The notes under the pieces were generated by a model that did no database searches, was not told the DNA's origin, and saw nothing but the letters and a program-made list of their open reading frames with translations. Of a stretch of DNA of 64,000 bases, positions 1 through 15,148 are shown piece by piece. This stretch comes from Tubulanus polymorphus (taxonomy: Eukaryota; Nemertea; Palaeonemertea; Tubulaniformes; Tubulanidae): positions 9,982,501 to 10,046,500 of the forward strand of contig NC_134035.1 of assembly GCF_964204645.1 (NCBI RefSeq), written 5' to 3'. Numbering within the stretch: position 1 is the stretch's first letter; the number at the start of each line of letters is the position of its first letter. Position numbers and translations under genes: made by a program.

Positions 1-392
1 CCGATGAAGGTATTGTACTCGTGACGGCTACGATTGAACTTGGCGAAGAACTTCTGCCGCCGGTAAAACCGATGACAGCGCATTTCGATACGGAATGCGT
101 TACTTACGCGCTACCACTTGCGGCCACGATAGAACAGGGCGTCGAAATCATCGGTCCCGTTTCGCGAGCACCGAATACCGATGATGTAGACGGCATAGAA
201 CAGAACGATACGGACAAAAATCACCCGGCAATTGCCGATCCCGATCGTACGGCCGAGGAATATGGTTCAGATATGTTGAAAATTGACAATGTCGATGGTG
301 GCGATACAGGTCAGATCGATGGTAAAATAAGTGGCCAGCTGGTTGACTCAACTGGTTCCGATAATGAAATCGAATCAGTTGAAAAACAGTGA
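1..392 (+). CDS. 3' end of an unidentified acidic protein (partial)
   Basis: The frame is open from the left window edge to a TGA at 390-392, so the start lies outside the window. About 130 residues are visible. They are rich in Asp, Glu and Gly, have no cysteine cluster and no membrane segment, and contain short acidic runs such as NTDDVDGIEQNDTDKN. That looks like a disordered C-terminal tail. I recognise no domain. A canonical AATAAA lies at 453-458, about 60 bp past the stop, which supports this as a real terminal exon. The antisense frame at 148-351 is a shadow. Function unknown. Confidence 0.55.
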   Translation, partial: DEGIVLVTATIELGEELLPPVKPMTAHFDTECVTYALPLAATIEQGVEIIGPVSRAPNTDDVDGIEQNDTDKNHPAIADPDRTAEEYGSDMLKIDNVDGGDTGQIDGKISGQLVDSTGSDNEIESVEKQ

Positions 393-452
393 AATAACAG
401 ATATCCGTCTAATATCAAAACTGTAACATGTTTAATCGAAATATTCTTTCTT

Positions 453-458
453 AATAAA
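453..458 (+). terminator. poly(A) signal of the partial gene
   Basis: AATAAA, about 60 bp after the TGA at 390-392 on the same strand. Confidence 0.5.
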
Positions 459-861
459 AAAAAGCAACGATTATTGTCTGACTAATGAATACGAAGTATT
501 CGGCTAGAAGTTGTATTCGAAATTGTTATACACGAGGCTTTGAAATACATTTACAATATTCAATAGTCAATTCTTGACTATCATATCTATAGTCATATCT
601 AGTTGGTTGATGTACAAATCTAGGCAACGATTGAATCATATGTTTGAATCCGAATCTGACGTCATATCCCAAAGGCCAGCCGATACATTCCTCGATGCAA
701 CAAGGCAATTAAACTAATGAGCGGTTAACATTTTGAAAAAACGATCCACGAGTGCGTCACAAGTGAAAACATAACCACTACATCTATTCGGACTATGAGA
801 AAGCGATGAGCAAGTCTACCATGTTTGAACAACAGAAGTGAGCACTTTCAGTGAACACGGG

Positions 862-1436
862 GTAAGTCTTTAGAATTTTTATCTTTGATCTCATTACACC
901 AAATTGTTACCCGAGTTTTATAGGGGTATTTGCCCGACTTTTATTGCAGTATTTGCCCGGTTGGTAGGTCGAGTAGATTTGTTCGGAATCTGTAGGCCTT
1001 CTCAAACACAATAACGGCCGAGTCCTTCATTCGATCTTAAAGGTTTCAAACCCCATTCGAAGATCATCCTCGAAGAGGTTTTAGTAGATGGAAAATTATG
1101 GATATACTTAAAAACAGTATACCTTTGTAACCATGGGAATGTAGAGGGTTTTGGGGAAAATCACATAAATATCGAGAAATAACTATTAGGTTTCTTTTCA
1201 TTCGAGTTTCTCTACTTTTATCTTAATCGACTTTTATGAAAAATTCAAATACAATATTCTTCAATTCCATAAGATAGAAATGAAATGATGGAATGTTAAT
1301 GGCCAATTAGTATACATATTTGTTTAAAGTGCAGCTGTTTCCAAATTTGAATATCTGTTCTGAATTGATTTTTTTAACGACACCATTTTATTTTGCATAG
1401 AAATTTTCAATTTCAAATTTCATTTCTTTTTTCTAG
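862..1436 (+). other. candidate 5'UTR intron of four-TM gene 1
   Basis: Donor G|GTAAGTC at 861-868 and acceptor TTTTTTCTAG ending at 1436, just upstream of the ATG at 1439. No coding potential is seen between them. RNA reads spanning 861/1437 would confirm it. Confidence 0.5.
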
Positions 1437-1438
1437 TA

Positions 1439-2122
1439 ATGGAATCGGACCGTACCGCTATCACCACCGAATCGGTGTCTTCGCGAAAGAGTTTGTCTTA
1501 CTCAAATAAAGGCTACCAGGACAACCTGTACGATGATTCGATCAACCGACGCGGCACCGCTGAGCCGGTCATCATCAAACCAGCTTCGTACGGCAAACCA
1601 TCACCAGCCACACGTCAATGCCGGCCCAACATCAACTCAAGGGCCTTCAGCGCCTTGGGCATCATTTCTATATTGATCGCTGTCATCCTTTTCATCATCG
1701 CCGTCACAGAAATCGGCATGCGCGTACCAAACATGTTCTTGTACGGGTTTTGGGGCAGCGTTTTCTTCTTGGTGGCCGGCATTCTGGCGCTGTGCGTGGC
1801 TAGATACCGTAACGACGCTACGCTCATCGCTTGTCTGGTTTTCAGCATCGTGTCCGCCATATTAGCCTTCATAGCAGGCTGTATGGCCGGACTGGCGACG
1901 GCTGCATTCGGCGAACTGACAGCCGTCTGCTCACAAGCAACCGGGGCCGCGGCCGCTCAGTACTCTATCAACTGCGGAACTATGTTTCGAAGTGTTAAAC
2001 CCATCATGATGTTTGCTTTGTTCTGCGTAGATATAGTCTGCATAGTTGTCGAATTTGTGGCGATGGTCGTCCTCAGCACCCTATCGGCCAGTGGGGCGTG
2101 CAGACCTCGACGAAGGCGTTAA
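1439..2122 (+). CDS. four-transmembrane protein, CD20/MS4A-like topology (gene 1)
   Basis: 227 aa in one uninterrupted exon. A hydrophilic N-terminus of about 65 residues is followed by four hydrophobic helices near 70-92, 99-122, 127-151 and 189-215, then a very basic tail (CRPRRRR). The loop between helices 3 and 4 holds two cysteines (C164, C179), possibly a disulfide. Helix 2 contains YGFWGSVFFLVAGI, like the FWG..F...G pattern of CD20/MS4A-type tetraspan proteins; membership is inferred, not proven. A pyrimidine tract and AG at 1435-1436 sit three bases before the ATG. A strong GTAAGT donor at 862-867 would give a 5'UTR intron of about 575 bp. The gene at 3260-3904 has the same architecture and similar helix 1-2 sequence, so the two are probably paralogues. 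Biochemical role unknown; it should act in a membrane. Confidence 0.8.
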   Translation: MESDRTAITTESVSSRKSLSYSNKGYQDNLYDDSINRRGTAEPVIIKPASYGKPSPATRQCRPNINSRAFSALGIISILIAVILFIIAVTEIGMRVPNMFLYGFWGSVFFLVAGILALCVARYRNDATLIACLVFSIVSAILAFIAGCMAGLATAAFGELTAVCSQATGAAAAQYSINCGTMFRSVKPIMMFALFCVDIVCIVVEFVAMVVLSTLSASGACRPRRRR

Positions 2123-3119
2123 ACAATTCGGGTTTTTTTTAGATACCAGCACACACAAACTATTTCACGGACATGACCGCTTCTTATACTTAGCAGACAC
2201 GGAACTGTAGAGAAATCAAATATATGAATATCAAACTTTTCTATTCTTAAGTGTTAAACGTGATGTATATAAAACGCTTTGCTGCTCGGAGTTTTTGTGT
2301 CTTTTCCTTTATTTTACATTTTGAAAAAAATCATTGTGTCTTTATACTCACGAGTATAATGTATTATGTCGAGTGACAAATTGAATGCACATCGGTGGCT
2401 TATGGCGAATTTGTCCAACCAATTGCAACGGGCCTGAATGGTTTGGACTATCCGTTATTTGACGTTCATTTTATTTCATATTATATTTGAAGTCAATAAT
2501 TGAATTATTTACTGTGTATGAAATATCTATGTAATTAATATCTTCAATGTCGAATTAAAACTTATCAAAAAATAAGTATAAACCATTCATCATGAGATGA
2601 ATATGGACGAATCAATGTTTCAAGTATATATTCTATTTTCATTATTCTGTGCTACTATATGATTCAACCAATGAAGCTTCGTTTTTGTTCAATGTTCTAT
2701 GGATTGTTTGTGTTATAACGAAAATGACTGAATTGTACATGAACGAAAACTATCTACGGATTCAAAAACAATACATAAGATATATATATATATAAATGCT
2801 ACAAGACTGAAATTGTTTATTCTTTTCTCAATGGATAAAGGCTCGCATCATTTTCTGCACTGGGTGAACTTCGAAATGGAAACATAATTAGCAAGATATA
2901 CATTTTCGGAACCATCTGCCGTTTCTGCTTCACTTGACTCAATTATGAAGTTGACGCTAAACAAAATGACGCGTATCATTTTGTTCAGCGGTGTCTTGTG
3001 AAAAGGAAGATTGATTGGATTAAAATAATCTAATGCAACAATAATTTTGAAAGTAACGTTTTTGACGTAATACAATTCGAATATAATACATCCTCTATAT
3101 CAAATTTCATAGCACGACT
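2123..3119. other. intergenic / 3'UTR stretch, no gene seen
   Basis: AT-rich sequence between the convergent ends of the two four-TM genes, with a short TA run near 2780-2795. No conserved coding frame is visible on either strand; the open frame at 2848-3075 (-) has no recognisable features. Confidence 0.5.
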
Positions 3120-3125
3120 TTTATT
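3120..3125 (-). terminator. poly(A) signal of four-TM gene 2
   Basis: AATAAA on the minus strand, about 135 bp downstream of the stop at 3260. Confidence 0.4.
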
Positions 3126-3259
3126 TCATGTATACTATAGGTTAAGTACAATATCAATTACATACATAAATTCAATGATTGCATATCGCATTTTTGTTTC
3201 ATGCAGGCTCAATATTATTATCGTTCAGATTTCCATCAGAAAAGTACCCGTTTCTAGTT

Positions 3260-3904
3260 CTAAGACGAGTCTTTAGGTGACACGGAGTAACAGCAGAAGC
3301 AGCACAAACTCGCTTGAATCGTCACCACGATTCCCGATATGAAATAGATCGCAGCCTGCGCTATGCTGATCAGATACAGATCTCTGGAATTTTGTACGTT
3401 CAAACCGGTTAACAGGGTTGAATCGGGAGGTATAGGTACGTCGGGATTCAGAAACTCGGCGATACCGGCCGCGAAGAAAAATGCCATGCAATCGACGACC
3501 ATAGCGAACGCTGAAACGAACATGCACAACATGATGAAACAGCGAGCACGAGTTCGAAACGATTTGATGCCGCAAAATCCGGCCACGAAATGCCCGAACG
3601 CGGCCCAAAAACCCGTATAGAATAATCCTTCGGCGTATAAAGTAATCGATAGCGTTCCGATAGCGGCCGAGAGAACTCCGAATATGATTTGCGCGATGCC
3701 AGTCGCTAGTAGGAAATGTGCGCGAACCCTCAAAACTCTGATTCTCGGCGGCGCGTCGTCGTAATAAGTCGTCGGCGGTAAAGTGGTAACGATCGTCGAA
3801 GCCGATGTCGACGGTAACGACGAAGCGACCGCCACGGATTTCTTGCTGCTGCTGATGTCGTCGGTTTCATTCTCGCTGGAAAAGCCCTGGTTCACATGGG
3901 CCAT
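3260..3904 (-). CDS. four-transmembrane protein, CD20/MS4A-like topology (gene 2)
   Basis: 214 aa, one exon. A Ser/Thr-rich N-terminus of about 60 residues precedes four helices near 63-88, 94-113, 121-148 and 177-206. The last helix ends in a cysteine cluster (CCFCC at 201-205) that could be palmitoylated. Helix 2 (GLFYTGFWAAFGHFVAGFCGI) parallels helix 2 of the gene at 1439-2122, and both genes have single-exon CDSs directly behind a splice acceptor (here CATTTCAG ending at 3914). I infer tandem, inverted paralogues of a CD20/MS4A-like family. A minus-strand donor GTAAGT at 4664-4659 would make a 5'UTR intron of about 750 bp. Function unknown. Confidence 0.8.
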   Translation of the reverse strand: MAHVNQGFSSENETDDISSSKKSVAVASSLPSTSASTIVTTLPPTTYYDDAPPRIRVLRVRAHFLLATGIAQIIFGVLSAAIGTLSITLYAEGLFYTGFWAAFGHFVAGFCGIKSFRTRARCFIMLCMFVSAFAMVVDCMAFFFAAGIAEFLNPDVPIPPDSTLLTGLNVQNSRDLYLISIAQAAIYFISGIVVTIQASLCCFCCYSVSPKDSS

Positions 3905-3913
3905 CTGGAAGCG

Positions 3914-4664
3914 CTGAAATGGAATGAAGTGACCGATATATTAACCGTATAATGACGCGCTGATAAATTTGCGATATGTATATAGTGCGCGAGTTGCCAT
4001 TTGTAAATGATATCCGGGGTGATGCATTTAGAGCAGGAATATGAAATAGAATCATAAAATTCCCGAAACATACATAATTCATAACAAAAGTGTCATAAAG
4101 ACCGTCGCTATATTCTCATAAAATAACAAAATGGTTTGTTTTAGGATTTTTATTCCAAATGCCACAGAATACGAATGAAATAGAATCTACTCACATGAAA
4201 CACGAAAAACGACGGTTCCAGTCGACCACGCGTATTGTAGTAGAGCCGGGCGGCGATTTTTCAGTTTATACCGAGCGGATTCCGATCGTGCGCAGCAGCG
4301 CAGTGGTATCAAATTGGAAGCGAAACGATAACGAATTAAACCCGATACAGCGCGGGAATATCGCGTGCGTAACGTGAACGTATGCGACGCCGCATTCTGC
4401 CTATGCGTGACACCTGTTCACGTCAACGATGTGCACAGGATGATTATATCATCATCGCTAAAAAAACGATGGCGTTTATACGTGTCCATATATAATTCGA
4501 AAAACCGTTAATTATTTAAAATCGAGACGAACCGCCATCGTCGTCGTAGTCGCCGTCGTATTCTGGACTCCTAGTTTAACGACCCGGTGTGACTACCTGT
4601 CAGCGCAATGACCCGGCCACACGTTAGTCATAGTACACCACCGCGCCACAAAAAAAAAACTTAC
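3914..4664 (-). other. candidate 5'UTR intron of four-TM gene 2
   Basis: Minus-strand donor CACT|GTAAGT at 4664 and acceptor TTTCAG ending at 3914, ten bases before the ATG. The 72-codon frame at 4159-4377 (+) inside it shows no domain. Confidence 0.35.
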
Positions 4665-5092
4665 AGTGATGATGTAAATTATCGCAGTATTGAAAGTCAT
4701 CTAACAATCGTCGAAAACTGATAACTCCTATTCTCTCCATTCCTCTGCACGCTCTAATATCCTATGTACATATTTCGCCTCTACAAAGTTTTCCGCAAAT
4801 AAACAGGTTGTCGCTTGTCTCTCCGTACGAAGACCCCGATTTGAAATTATTTGTCAGATTGTCCGACGATTAAATGGGCTCAACGACGGCGTTGGCGCTT
4901 CTCCAAATACTTACTATTCGATATGATATGATATGCAAAGCGAGACACATTTATATAGAAAATAAAAAGATAATTTTTCAGTTTCTATTTCATTTCATGA
5001 TTCAAACGTCATTCGTACTGCATGGCCCATGTAACGCGCCCGCCCTCATAACTAGTTGTACAGCTGATAAAACCGCTAAAGCCCAGTCTTAT

Positions 5093-5385
5093 GGGGCCGG
5101 TTCCATAGTGGTGGCTTTATGTCCATAAGGCGGTCTTAAACTTAAGACTGGTCTTACTTTGTCGGATTGTTTCAAGAACTAAGATTCGATTCAGTTCAAT
5201 ATTTATTTCACGAAAAAGCAGAACAATAAAATCAGAGGAAAGCTAAGCAATTTTAAAGATAGAAAAAAACAAATTTACAAAGCTTTGACGATCTTAGACT
5301 GGTCTAAACCGTGGGAGCCGGCTTCAGATTTCAAAACCAATTTACGAATTTGAAACCGGATGGTCTTAGACTGGTCCCAAGTCCC
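5093..5385. mobile_element. MITE family A, degenerate copy A1 (two fragments)
   Basis: Starts GGGGCCGGTTCCATAGTGG and carries the family words GGTCTTAAACTTAAGAC and TTAGACTGGTCTAA at 5093-5190 and 5288-5385. It is the most decayed of the six family-A loci and lies in or just beyond the beta-tubulin 3'UTR. See the full-length copies at 48014-48153 and 52800-52938. Confidence 0.4.
5202..5207 (-). terminator. poly(A) signal of beta-tubulin
   Basis: AATAAA on the minus strand, about 185 bp past the tubulin stop. Confidence 0.45.
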
Positions 5386-5391
5386 AGATGT

Positions 5392-9316
<3,925 letters not shown>

Positions 9317-9687
9317 CGCGCGGATATAAAGATACAAAAGGGCGAAATGATAGAAAGATGTTTCAAGAACCACTACGAGAACGACCGCGCAGAGAAGAGA
9401 TCACAATCGGCGAGGTGGTTGGGGCGATACTGACTCGATTGACTCTAGTTGCGTATTCCTAATTAAGGCATCTATATCGCATAAACATACGTTATATCCG
9501 TATATTATGGTTAATACTCATCAATGATATATCGACATATAAAATCGATGTTTACAGATACGTGATCAACTAATGAATGAATTTCCTTATGACGTCTTGA
9601 CGCCATTGGATTATATACATTTTAATGAAGCTCGCTTCACTAGAAACACAATTTGCATAATGATGACATTTAAGTTAGATATCGCCA

Positions 9688-9960
9688 GTTTGAAAGGCCG
9701 GAGTCCAGAAGAAAAGAAAATGCGTTTTTCAGATAAAGTAGCCATGTCACAGTATAGGCTACAATCGGGTCGCACCCTCGTTGATAGGTATATATGAAGA
9801 AATACGTCCGAAAAATATGCAATTTCCGAAAGTATGATTGTCAAAATTGCAGTTTTCGACGATCTTTGGCTTGATGAAAAGGGCAACCTCAATAGGAAGA
9901 ATGTTACGTTGAATAAGAAACAGAATTTTCACATCATACGCGCCGGGGGGGGGGGGCATT
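9688..9960. repeat. MITE family B relic, copy B1
   Basis: The segment AGGCCGGAGTCCAGAAGAAA followed by ATGCGTTTTTCAGATAAAG, and later GGGCAACCTCAATAGGAAG, match 58450-58640 block for block. The two open frames that cross it share residues only because the DNA is a shared repeat. The terminal inverted repeats of the better copy (58428-58680) are not preserved here. Confidence 0.45.
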
Positions 9961-12900
9961 TTCTCATTTTGGGTGCGATGCCGAGTCCTCGCTAATGACA
10001 GCAAAGAAACGACCGTATGACCTCAAATAAAAACTACAATTGAATTCATCGGTGAACGGAAAAATGGCCAACGAAAATGACTCCCATCTCCTTAATTCAA
10101 ACAAATTAAATGCATAGATCTTTGACACGTCATTTTTAGATGATTGGGCCAATTCCTAAATTAGTATAGGTAAATTAGTTTGCTTTGGGAAGAGCTGGGA
10201 ACGCATACAAGTTCTTCCACTCGGCCAGCTAAACGAATGTTAAAGGACATTGATCGATGCCGACGAACGATTACAAAATCTATGTAAAAACTGAATGTGA
10301 CGCTGGTAATCGTGATATGGATGATCTCCTTCGTGGTGTTGCACATAACATCCATTCCTTTTGAACACGATGGTTTATAGAGTACCGTAACTCAGCTTGA
10401 TCTGTATTGTGTATAGTGTCCAAATTTACCGTGTTATTCCGAATGCATTGTATGTAATCTACGTCTTGTTTAACTTAGAGACTATATATTATTATGATAA
10501 CCTCGCGAAAAATAAGTTGATGTCATTAGATATCATAAAGATCAACGTTGATATCAAATGAATGTCGATATGAATTTTCCTTGGCCTTTTTTACCTTCGT
10601 CGTTTTTCCCTACATTCGAATACACTATGAATTTGCACGCGGAAGTAAATCTTAACTTCCTCTTCCAAAATGATAGACCATAAAATGAATTAGACAATAT
10701 AGGATATATAAACCTTAAACAATAGGATATGTATTTGCTAAAGTCTTTATTCGGACAAAATCATAACTCGTGAACATAGGTCTCTTCATGCGTTTACGTT
10801 ACAGCTGCTGCAATTATTAAAAACACAACGCATTCAATGTATTGTATTATTCGTAATTTACATTTATGTGTACTTGGAAAACACTGGATGATGAAAGACA
10901 AATAAATGATATGACGAATAGCGAGTTACTAGTTTGATAGAGAGATGTTTTGTCTGATATAATCAACATTTTTATCGAGCTGGAACTAGCATTATAGCGG
11001 CGATTAATGCGATATTGTTGAGAGCGGATTATTCTAACGGACACATTGCTATGTGGCAGCTGTAAATTGTGGGCTATTATAATTGACGACGATTATGTCA
11101 CATAAATTAGTGTGTAACGTTAGCAACACACTCGTCGCATCGCCGGTGTAGTGTAGGTAGATGTTATATTTGTCGGCGCTAAAATCATGATGTTGCTCAC
11201 AATGCGCGCGTACTCTTGCACGTGCTATTAGAATGCGGAACTATTGTTCCGACAGAACAATGCACCGGGAATAAAAAGACATCCTGCCGGGGTATTTAGA
11301 CAAGAGCCGCGCCTAAATTGGGTCATAGTTTCCATGGTGAAAGACACGAGCCATTATGAGCTCTTTTATTGTCGATCGCTGTGAATAGCTGCATGATTTC
11401 ACTCGCTTCGCTCGGTGTTTTTCTAGCACGCGTTGAGAGCAATCTTTTCGCTCATCTCCCCGTGGCGGCCTGAGGGTTCTCATCGAACTAACACAAAGAA
11501 CACAAAGCCTTTTTGCCAGGAAGTTGACAAGACAAAGGGGACTTTGCGGAAAATACGACAGGTTGTGGCACGCTCGCAGAGTTGTAAACCTATGCAAAAT
11601 TGGCCCATAGCGCTAGAAATCAAAAATAGACAGTGGTCTATTGAAAATCATTATACATACATTGGACATTTTAAGTCCTTTTTCAATCATTCATAACAAT
11701 GAACTCCTACCAGAGAATTAACCTTTTATTCTTACTGTAGCATGTAGTATGATAAACTCCAGTTTGGTAAAAAGAGGTTACTAATATTTAGGAAGGGATT
11801 GATTAGCTTTTCATTGACTTGTGGTTAGTGAGTTTTACCGGCACCAAAACGTTTTTGACTCCATGATCCAGTTCCACTGTACAGTTGTGAGTTAGTCGAA
11901 GTAGAAATGAGTTCATTTTCGATGAGTTAATTCTAGAGTCAAATCAACTGTGGCACTGGGGCCATTGTTCACGCGGTCGGTTTGTTTTGTCAGCGGAAAT
12001 GGATAAATTTCACGGTTTTTCTTCTGATATACATGTACTATCAACTATTTCCTCGATTCTCGACTAGGAACGCAAACTGTGGTCAATTTGTATACAGTGT
12101 TTATTACAACACGTTTCCGTGCTACTGCCAGTCAACTTCTCAGTCACTAATTGGGTGTGGGTGTTTGTATCGCATGTAAATACCATTCGTCTGAATGTGC
12201 AAATAAATTCCGAATAAGCCATGAAACCATATTTGGTACCTGAAATCCTCGTACCGAATTCATAGAGTCATTTGAACTGCCACAAAACTCCTCGTTTAAG
12301 AAAGGCTGATAAAAAAAGAACGAACACGTTTGCGTTTATATTATAGATCCTCTACAAATTGGACATTTTTATTGCGAAAAAATGTATTTCTACACATGTT
12401 TTTTTTTATAAATGCAAAAAATGCCATTGGAGTAAAGGCCAAAAATAGCTTCTTTCAATATCATCAATAATATTTCATGTATATTTTATATAATATGATA
12501 CACTTTGCACAATAACCTAGTGAAATGTACAGATACGTTTAAAAACCTGCGTTTCAAGTCAAGTTTCGGTATAGTCACACCTAAAATACTATCTTATATA
12601 TATATATTATACAAATAAAACTGAAATTTACATTCTGAAAGTTTAAGTTTAGTTATGTATATTACATGACTAAAAAGAGCGTATTTCATATACATATCAC
12701 CGCGGCCGGAAGGATATTGCACCGAACTATTTTTGACAATAGATTCTCTGATATCATTGTTATCCCCTTCAAACCTTTTTACATTTACAACTCGATAATA
12801 TGCATACATACATACATATATATATATATAATATACTACATCGACAAATAAAATCTAGGAGATCCATGGTCCCGGTTACACACTCGATGAATGAATGGAA

Positions 12901-13437
12901 ATTAAGAATACGTTTCATTCAAAGAACAAGAATGTGCACGTTACTCGTCATTTACATGTCGACAAATCTAGAAAATTCAGCAAATCTGTGATGAGATCAA
13001 TTCTATCATATGATTATGTGTGATATTAAACGATCGATACTTTAATAATAAAGTGATTTCATCCGAGGAAAAGTGCTCCCTAAAATACGTAATAAATAAA
13101 TATATTCTTCACTCTGTTGTCCATTTTCGTTTGTTTTTTTTTTGGTAGTTAAGTTATGCAAAATTATTTCATTAGAGATACAAGTTAACCAAAAGGAAAA
13201 AAAATATTTTCTTATTTTATAAATATATAGATTTTCAATCGAGATTATTAGCAAGGCGTTGCAAAATAATAAAACAGTAATGTAAATATCAAATTTAAAA
13301 AAAAAAAAAAAACGAAGTTCAACTTTAATCTGCAGTTTTTTTTTATCGGTGAAATGAAAAAGCACATTCAAAAACAAACGCAATCATCCGGAACGGAAAA
13401 ACAAGTTCCGGGCTTAGTCATCACAGTTTATCACATA

Positions 13438-13463
13438 TTCGTTCGTTCGTTCGTTCGTTCGTC
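13438..13463. repeat. (GTTC)n microsatellite
   Basis: About six perfect TTCG/GTTC units in a row. Other short tandem repeats: ACGTT at 22861-22884, GAATGA at 34624-34650, three 9-bp TACATTTTG units at 42219-42248, GA/GGGAGA at about 47440-47470, CA at 50198-50215, CT at 59110-59131. Confidence 0.8.
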
Positions 13464-14048
13464 AAAGGAGGCTTCGCAGTACCTGCCTGTTTATTTATGT
13501 AGATCGTTCATGCGAACACCAACTCGCGCACGTATACATTCACGTTGACCTTGGCACTACATTGTGCGTTGTTGTTATTCGTCTGTACATGATATATCGA
13601 TTGAATCACTACTCTCTCACACACACACAGGTAGGGGAGCTATTTTCTCCCCCAATTTGCTGCCTATGTTTGCGTCACTATCTAAAACAAGTTCACGCTA
13701 GTCTTCTTGGTTAGTCGTCGAAACAAAGAAGACTCTTTCTCACACAAACAATCCATTTAACCAGCTAGAAATTGAAATTAATCACACGATTTGTCCCGCA
13801 TATGCGTTCTTCTATAGCACCGATATTTGTAATCAACTGCAAACGTTCAGTCACTCGAAATCATTATGGTTCTGAAAGTTAGGTATTTCTTTCACAACAA
13901 CAAAAACTGATCACAATATAGGTAGACACTTTGAGCTTTTCCGAAACGAAAGAATTGAAATGCCGCAGAAATGTTAAATATTGAAGTTTGAACACATGTA
14001 AAGGTCGATCTAGGAAAACATGGCGAATATGCTTCTTGTCGGAGCAGA

Positions 14049-14582
14049 TCAACTAGATACGAAAGCTGCCAACTGTCGGATGTTGATATTATGATGATGG
14101 TGGTCAGAGCTATTGTAGAACTGTTGATTACAGGATCTGGAAGTTGTGGTATTTGATGCGCTCGTTTGATTTCGGTTCGTTTTCTCCGCTACCGGAGCCG
14201 TTTCGTTGCCGTTCTTCTTGTCCAGTTCGTCCTCACCCGAATACAACACGCCAATGCTTCCATCTTCACCAATTCGATACGATACCTCTTTAGGGTCGAC
14301 CCAAATCGTCAGCTCGTTCGGTAAATTGTTCAGAAAGTTTACGCCGAGCCCGCTCTCGTCTGCGGCTCGCTTCAGAAGCGGTTCGACGCTATGATTAATA
14401 CGAATACATCTATAACCACTACCTCTAAATGGACGTTCTGGAAACCAATGATTTTGATACCTCTCGGTTAGAATTCTCTGTAGACATCTATCGAAATTGT
14501 CGACATCGACCAGTTCTCCTCTGCTACAGCGTTTCAGCAAATTACAGAGAAATCCAGTCGCAGCATTTATTTCTTTGTTCAT
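14049..14582 (-). CDS. BTG: BTG/Tob (antiproliferative) family protein
   Basis: 177 aa from ATG at 14582 to TGA at 14049, with no intron in the coding sequence. The BTG domain fills residues 1-115. Box A is near 42-62 (RYQNHWFPERP, GSGYRCIRIN) and box B near 88-115 (LPNELTIWVDP.EVSYRIGEDGSI.VLY); both are close to vertebrate BTG1/BTG2. Family members bind the Caf1/CNOT7 deadenylase and restrain proliferation by promoting mRNA decay. The C-terminal 60 residues are Ser/Thr/Asn-rich with an HHHH run and have no long Tob-type PAM2 region, so a short BTG1/2-like member is most likely. Vertebrate BTG1 and BTG2 have one coding intron, absent here. A TATA-like element and a perfect CRE lie upstream. 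Confidence 0.93.
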   Translation of the reverse strand: MNKEINAATGFLCNLLKRCSRGELVDVDNFDRCLQRILTERYQNHWFPERPFRGSGYRCIRINHSVEPLLKRAADESGLGVNFLNNLPNELTIWVDPKEVSYRIGEDGSIGVLYSGEDELDKKNGNETAPVAEKTNRNQTSASNTTTSRSCNQQFYNSSDHHHHNINIRQLAAFVSS

Positions 14583-14682
14583 GGTGGTTTACTTGTAAAC
14601 AACAACACTACCGTTCATTAACGCCCAAAGTATGAGTCAGATTCAAGCTTCTGCTGACTAAAAGTATAGCTTACACTATCGG

Positions 14683-14688
14683 TATATA
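14683..14688 (-). promoter_or_regulatory. candidate TATA box of BTG gene
   Basis: Minus strand reads GATATATACC about 100 bp upstream of the BTG ATG, placing a start site near 14650-14655. Position and sequence only; not experimentally supported. Confidence 0.4.
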
Positions 14689-14852
14689 TCTGCCGAGGTA
14701 GTTGAGACCCAGTTGGTATCACAGTTCGTTTTATAATGATTAATATCGCCCAGATATCAGCACTTTTTGGCAATTCCTGCTCGCTCGATCACAGAAGCGC
14801 TTCTCTCAGCAAAAACCTTTGTGCATAATTTATTTACATGAGCCATACGCCC

Positions 14853-14860
14853 TGACGTCA
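14853..14860. promoter_or_regulatory. perfect CRE (TGACGTCA) upstream of BTG
   Basis: Full palindromic cAMP-response element about 170 bp upstream of the candidate TATA box. Vertebrate BTG2 is an immediate-early gene responsive to CREB-type signalling, so the site is plausible. A second perfect TGACGTCA lies at 15195-15202, on the same upstream side. Confidence 0.4.
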
Positions 14861-15148
14861 CGATGATAGCGTCATATCGCACCAATCAACGCTGCCGGCA
14901 CGATCGCCGTGTTCCAAATATGGGTGATTCGCCATTGTGTCTTTCTTCGGAATTAACTGCGGTACTAGAAACGAGTGCACAATGGATCATGATGTACCCG
15001 ATGAATCAAATTATTCGATATGATTTAACATATTTTCTTGCTTTCAAACCTAACCTCAATCCGTATGATAAAAATATTGAATTTTCGATCTGAAATACCA
15101 TATTTTCTACGCAGATTGGTTTTTCCTTTTAAATGTTGTCTACGCTAG

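Larger units (their letters stand above)
9317..14048. other. long non-coding stretch
   Basis: Between the tubulin start and the BTG stop I see no gene. The tubulin 5'UTR and promoter must begin here (9317 onward). The rest is AT-rich, with a family-B repeat relic at 9688-9960, poly-G at about 9946-9957, and TA/CATA microsatellite near 12597-12608 and 12803-12834. Short open frames have no domain, signal peptide or codon pattern that I can support. Confidence 0.5.

Noticed and set aside
148..351. Minus-strand open frame opposite the first gene
   Set aside because: Shadow of the acidic plus-strand exon; no motif and overlapped in full.
9573..9797. 74-codon plus-strand frame
   Set aside because: Its second half is family-B repeat DNA also found at 58450; peptide similarity follows from the repeat.
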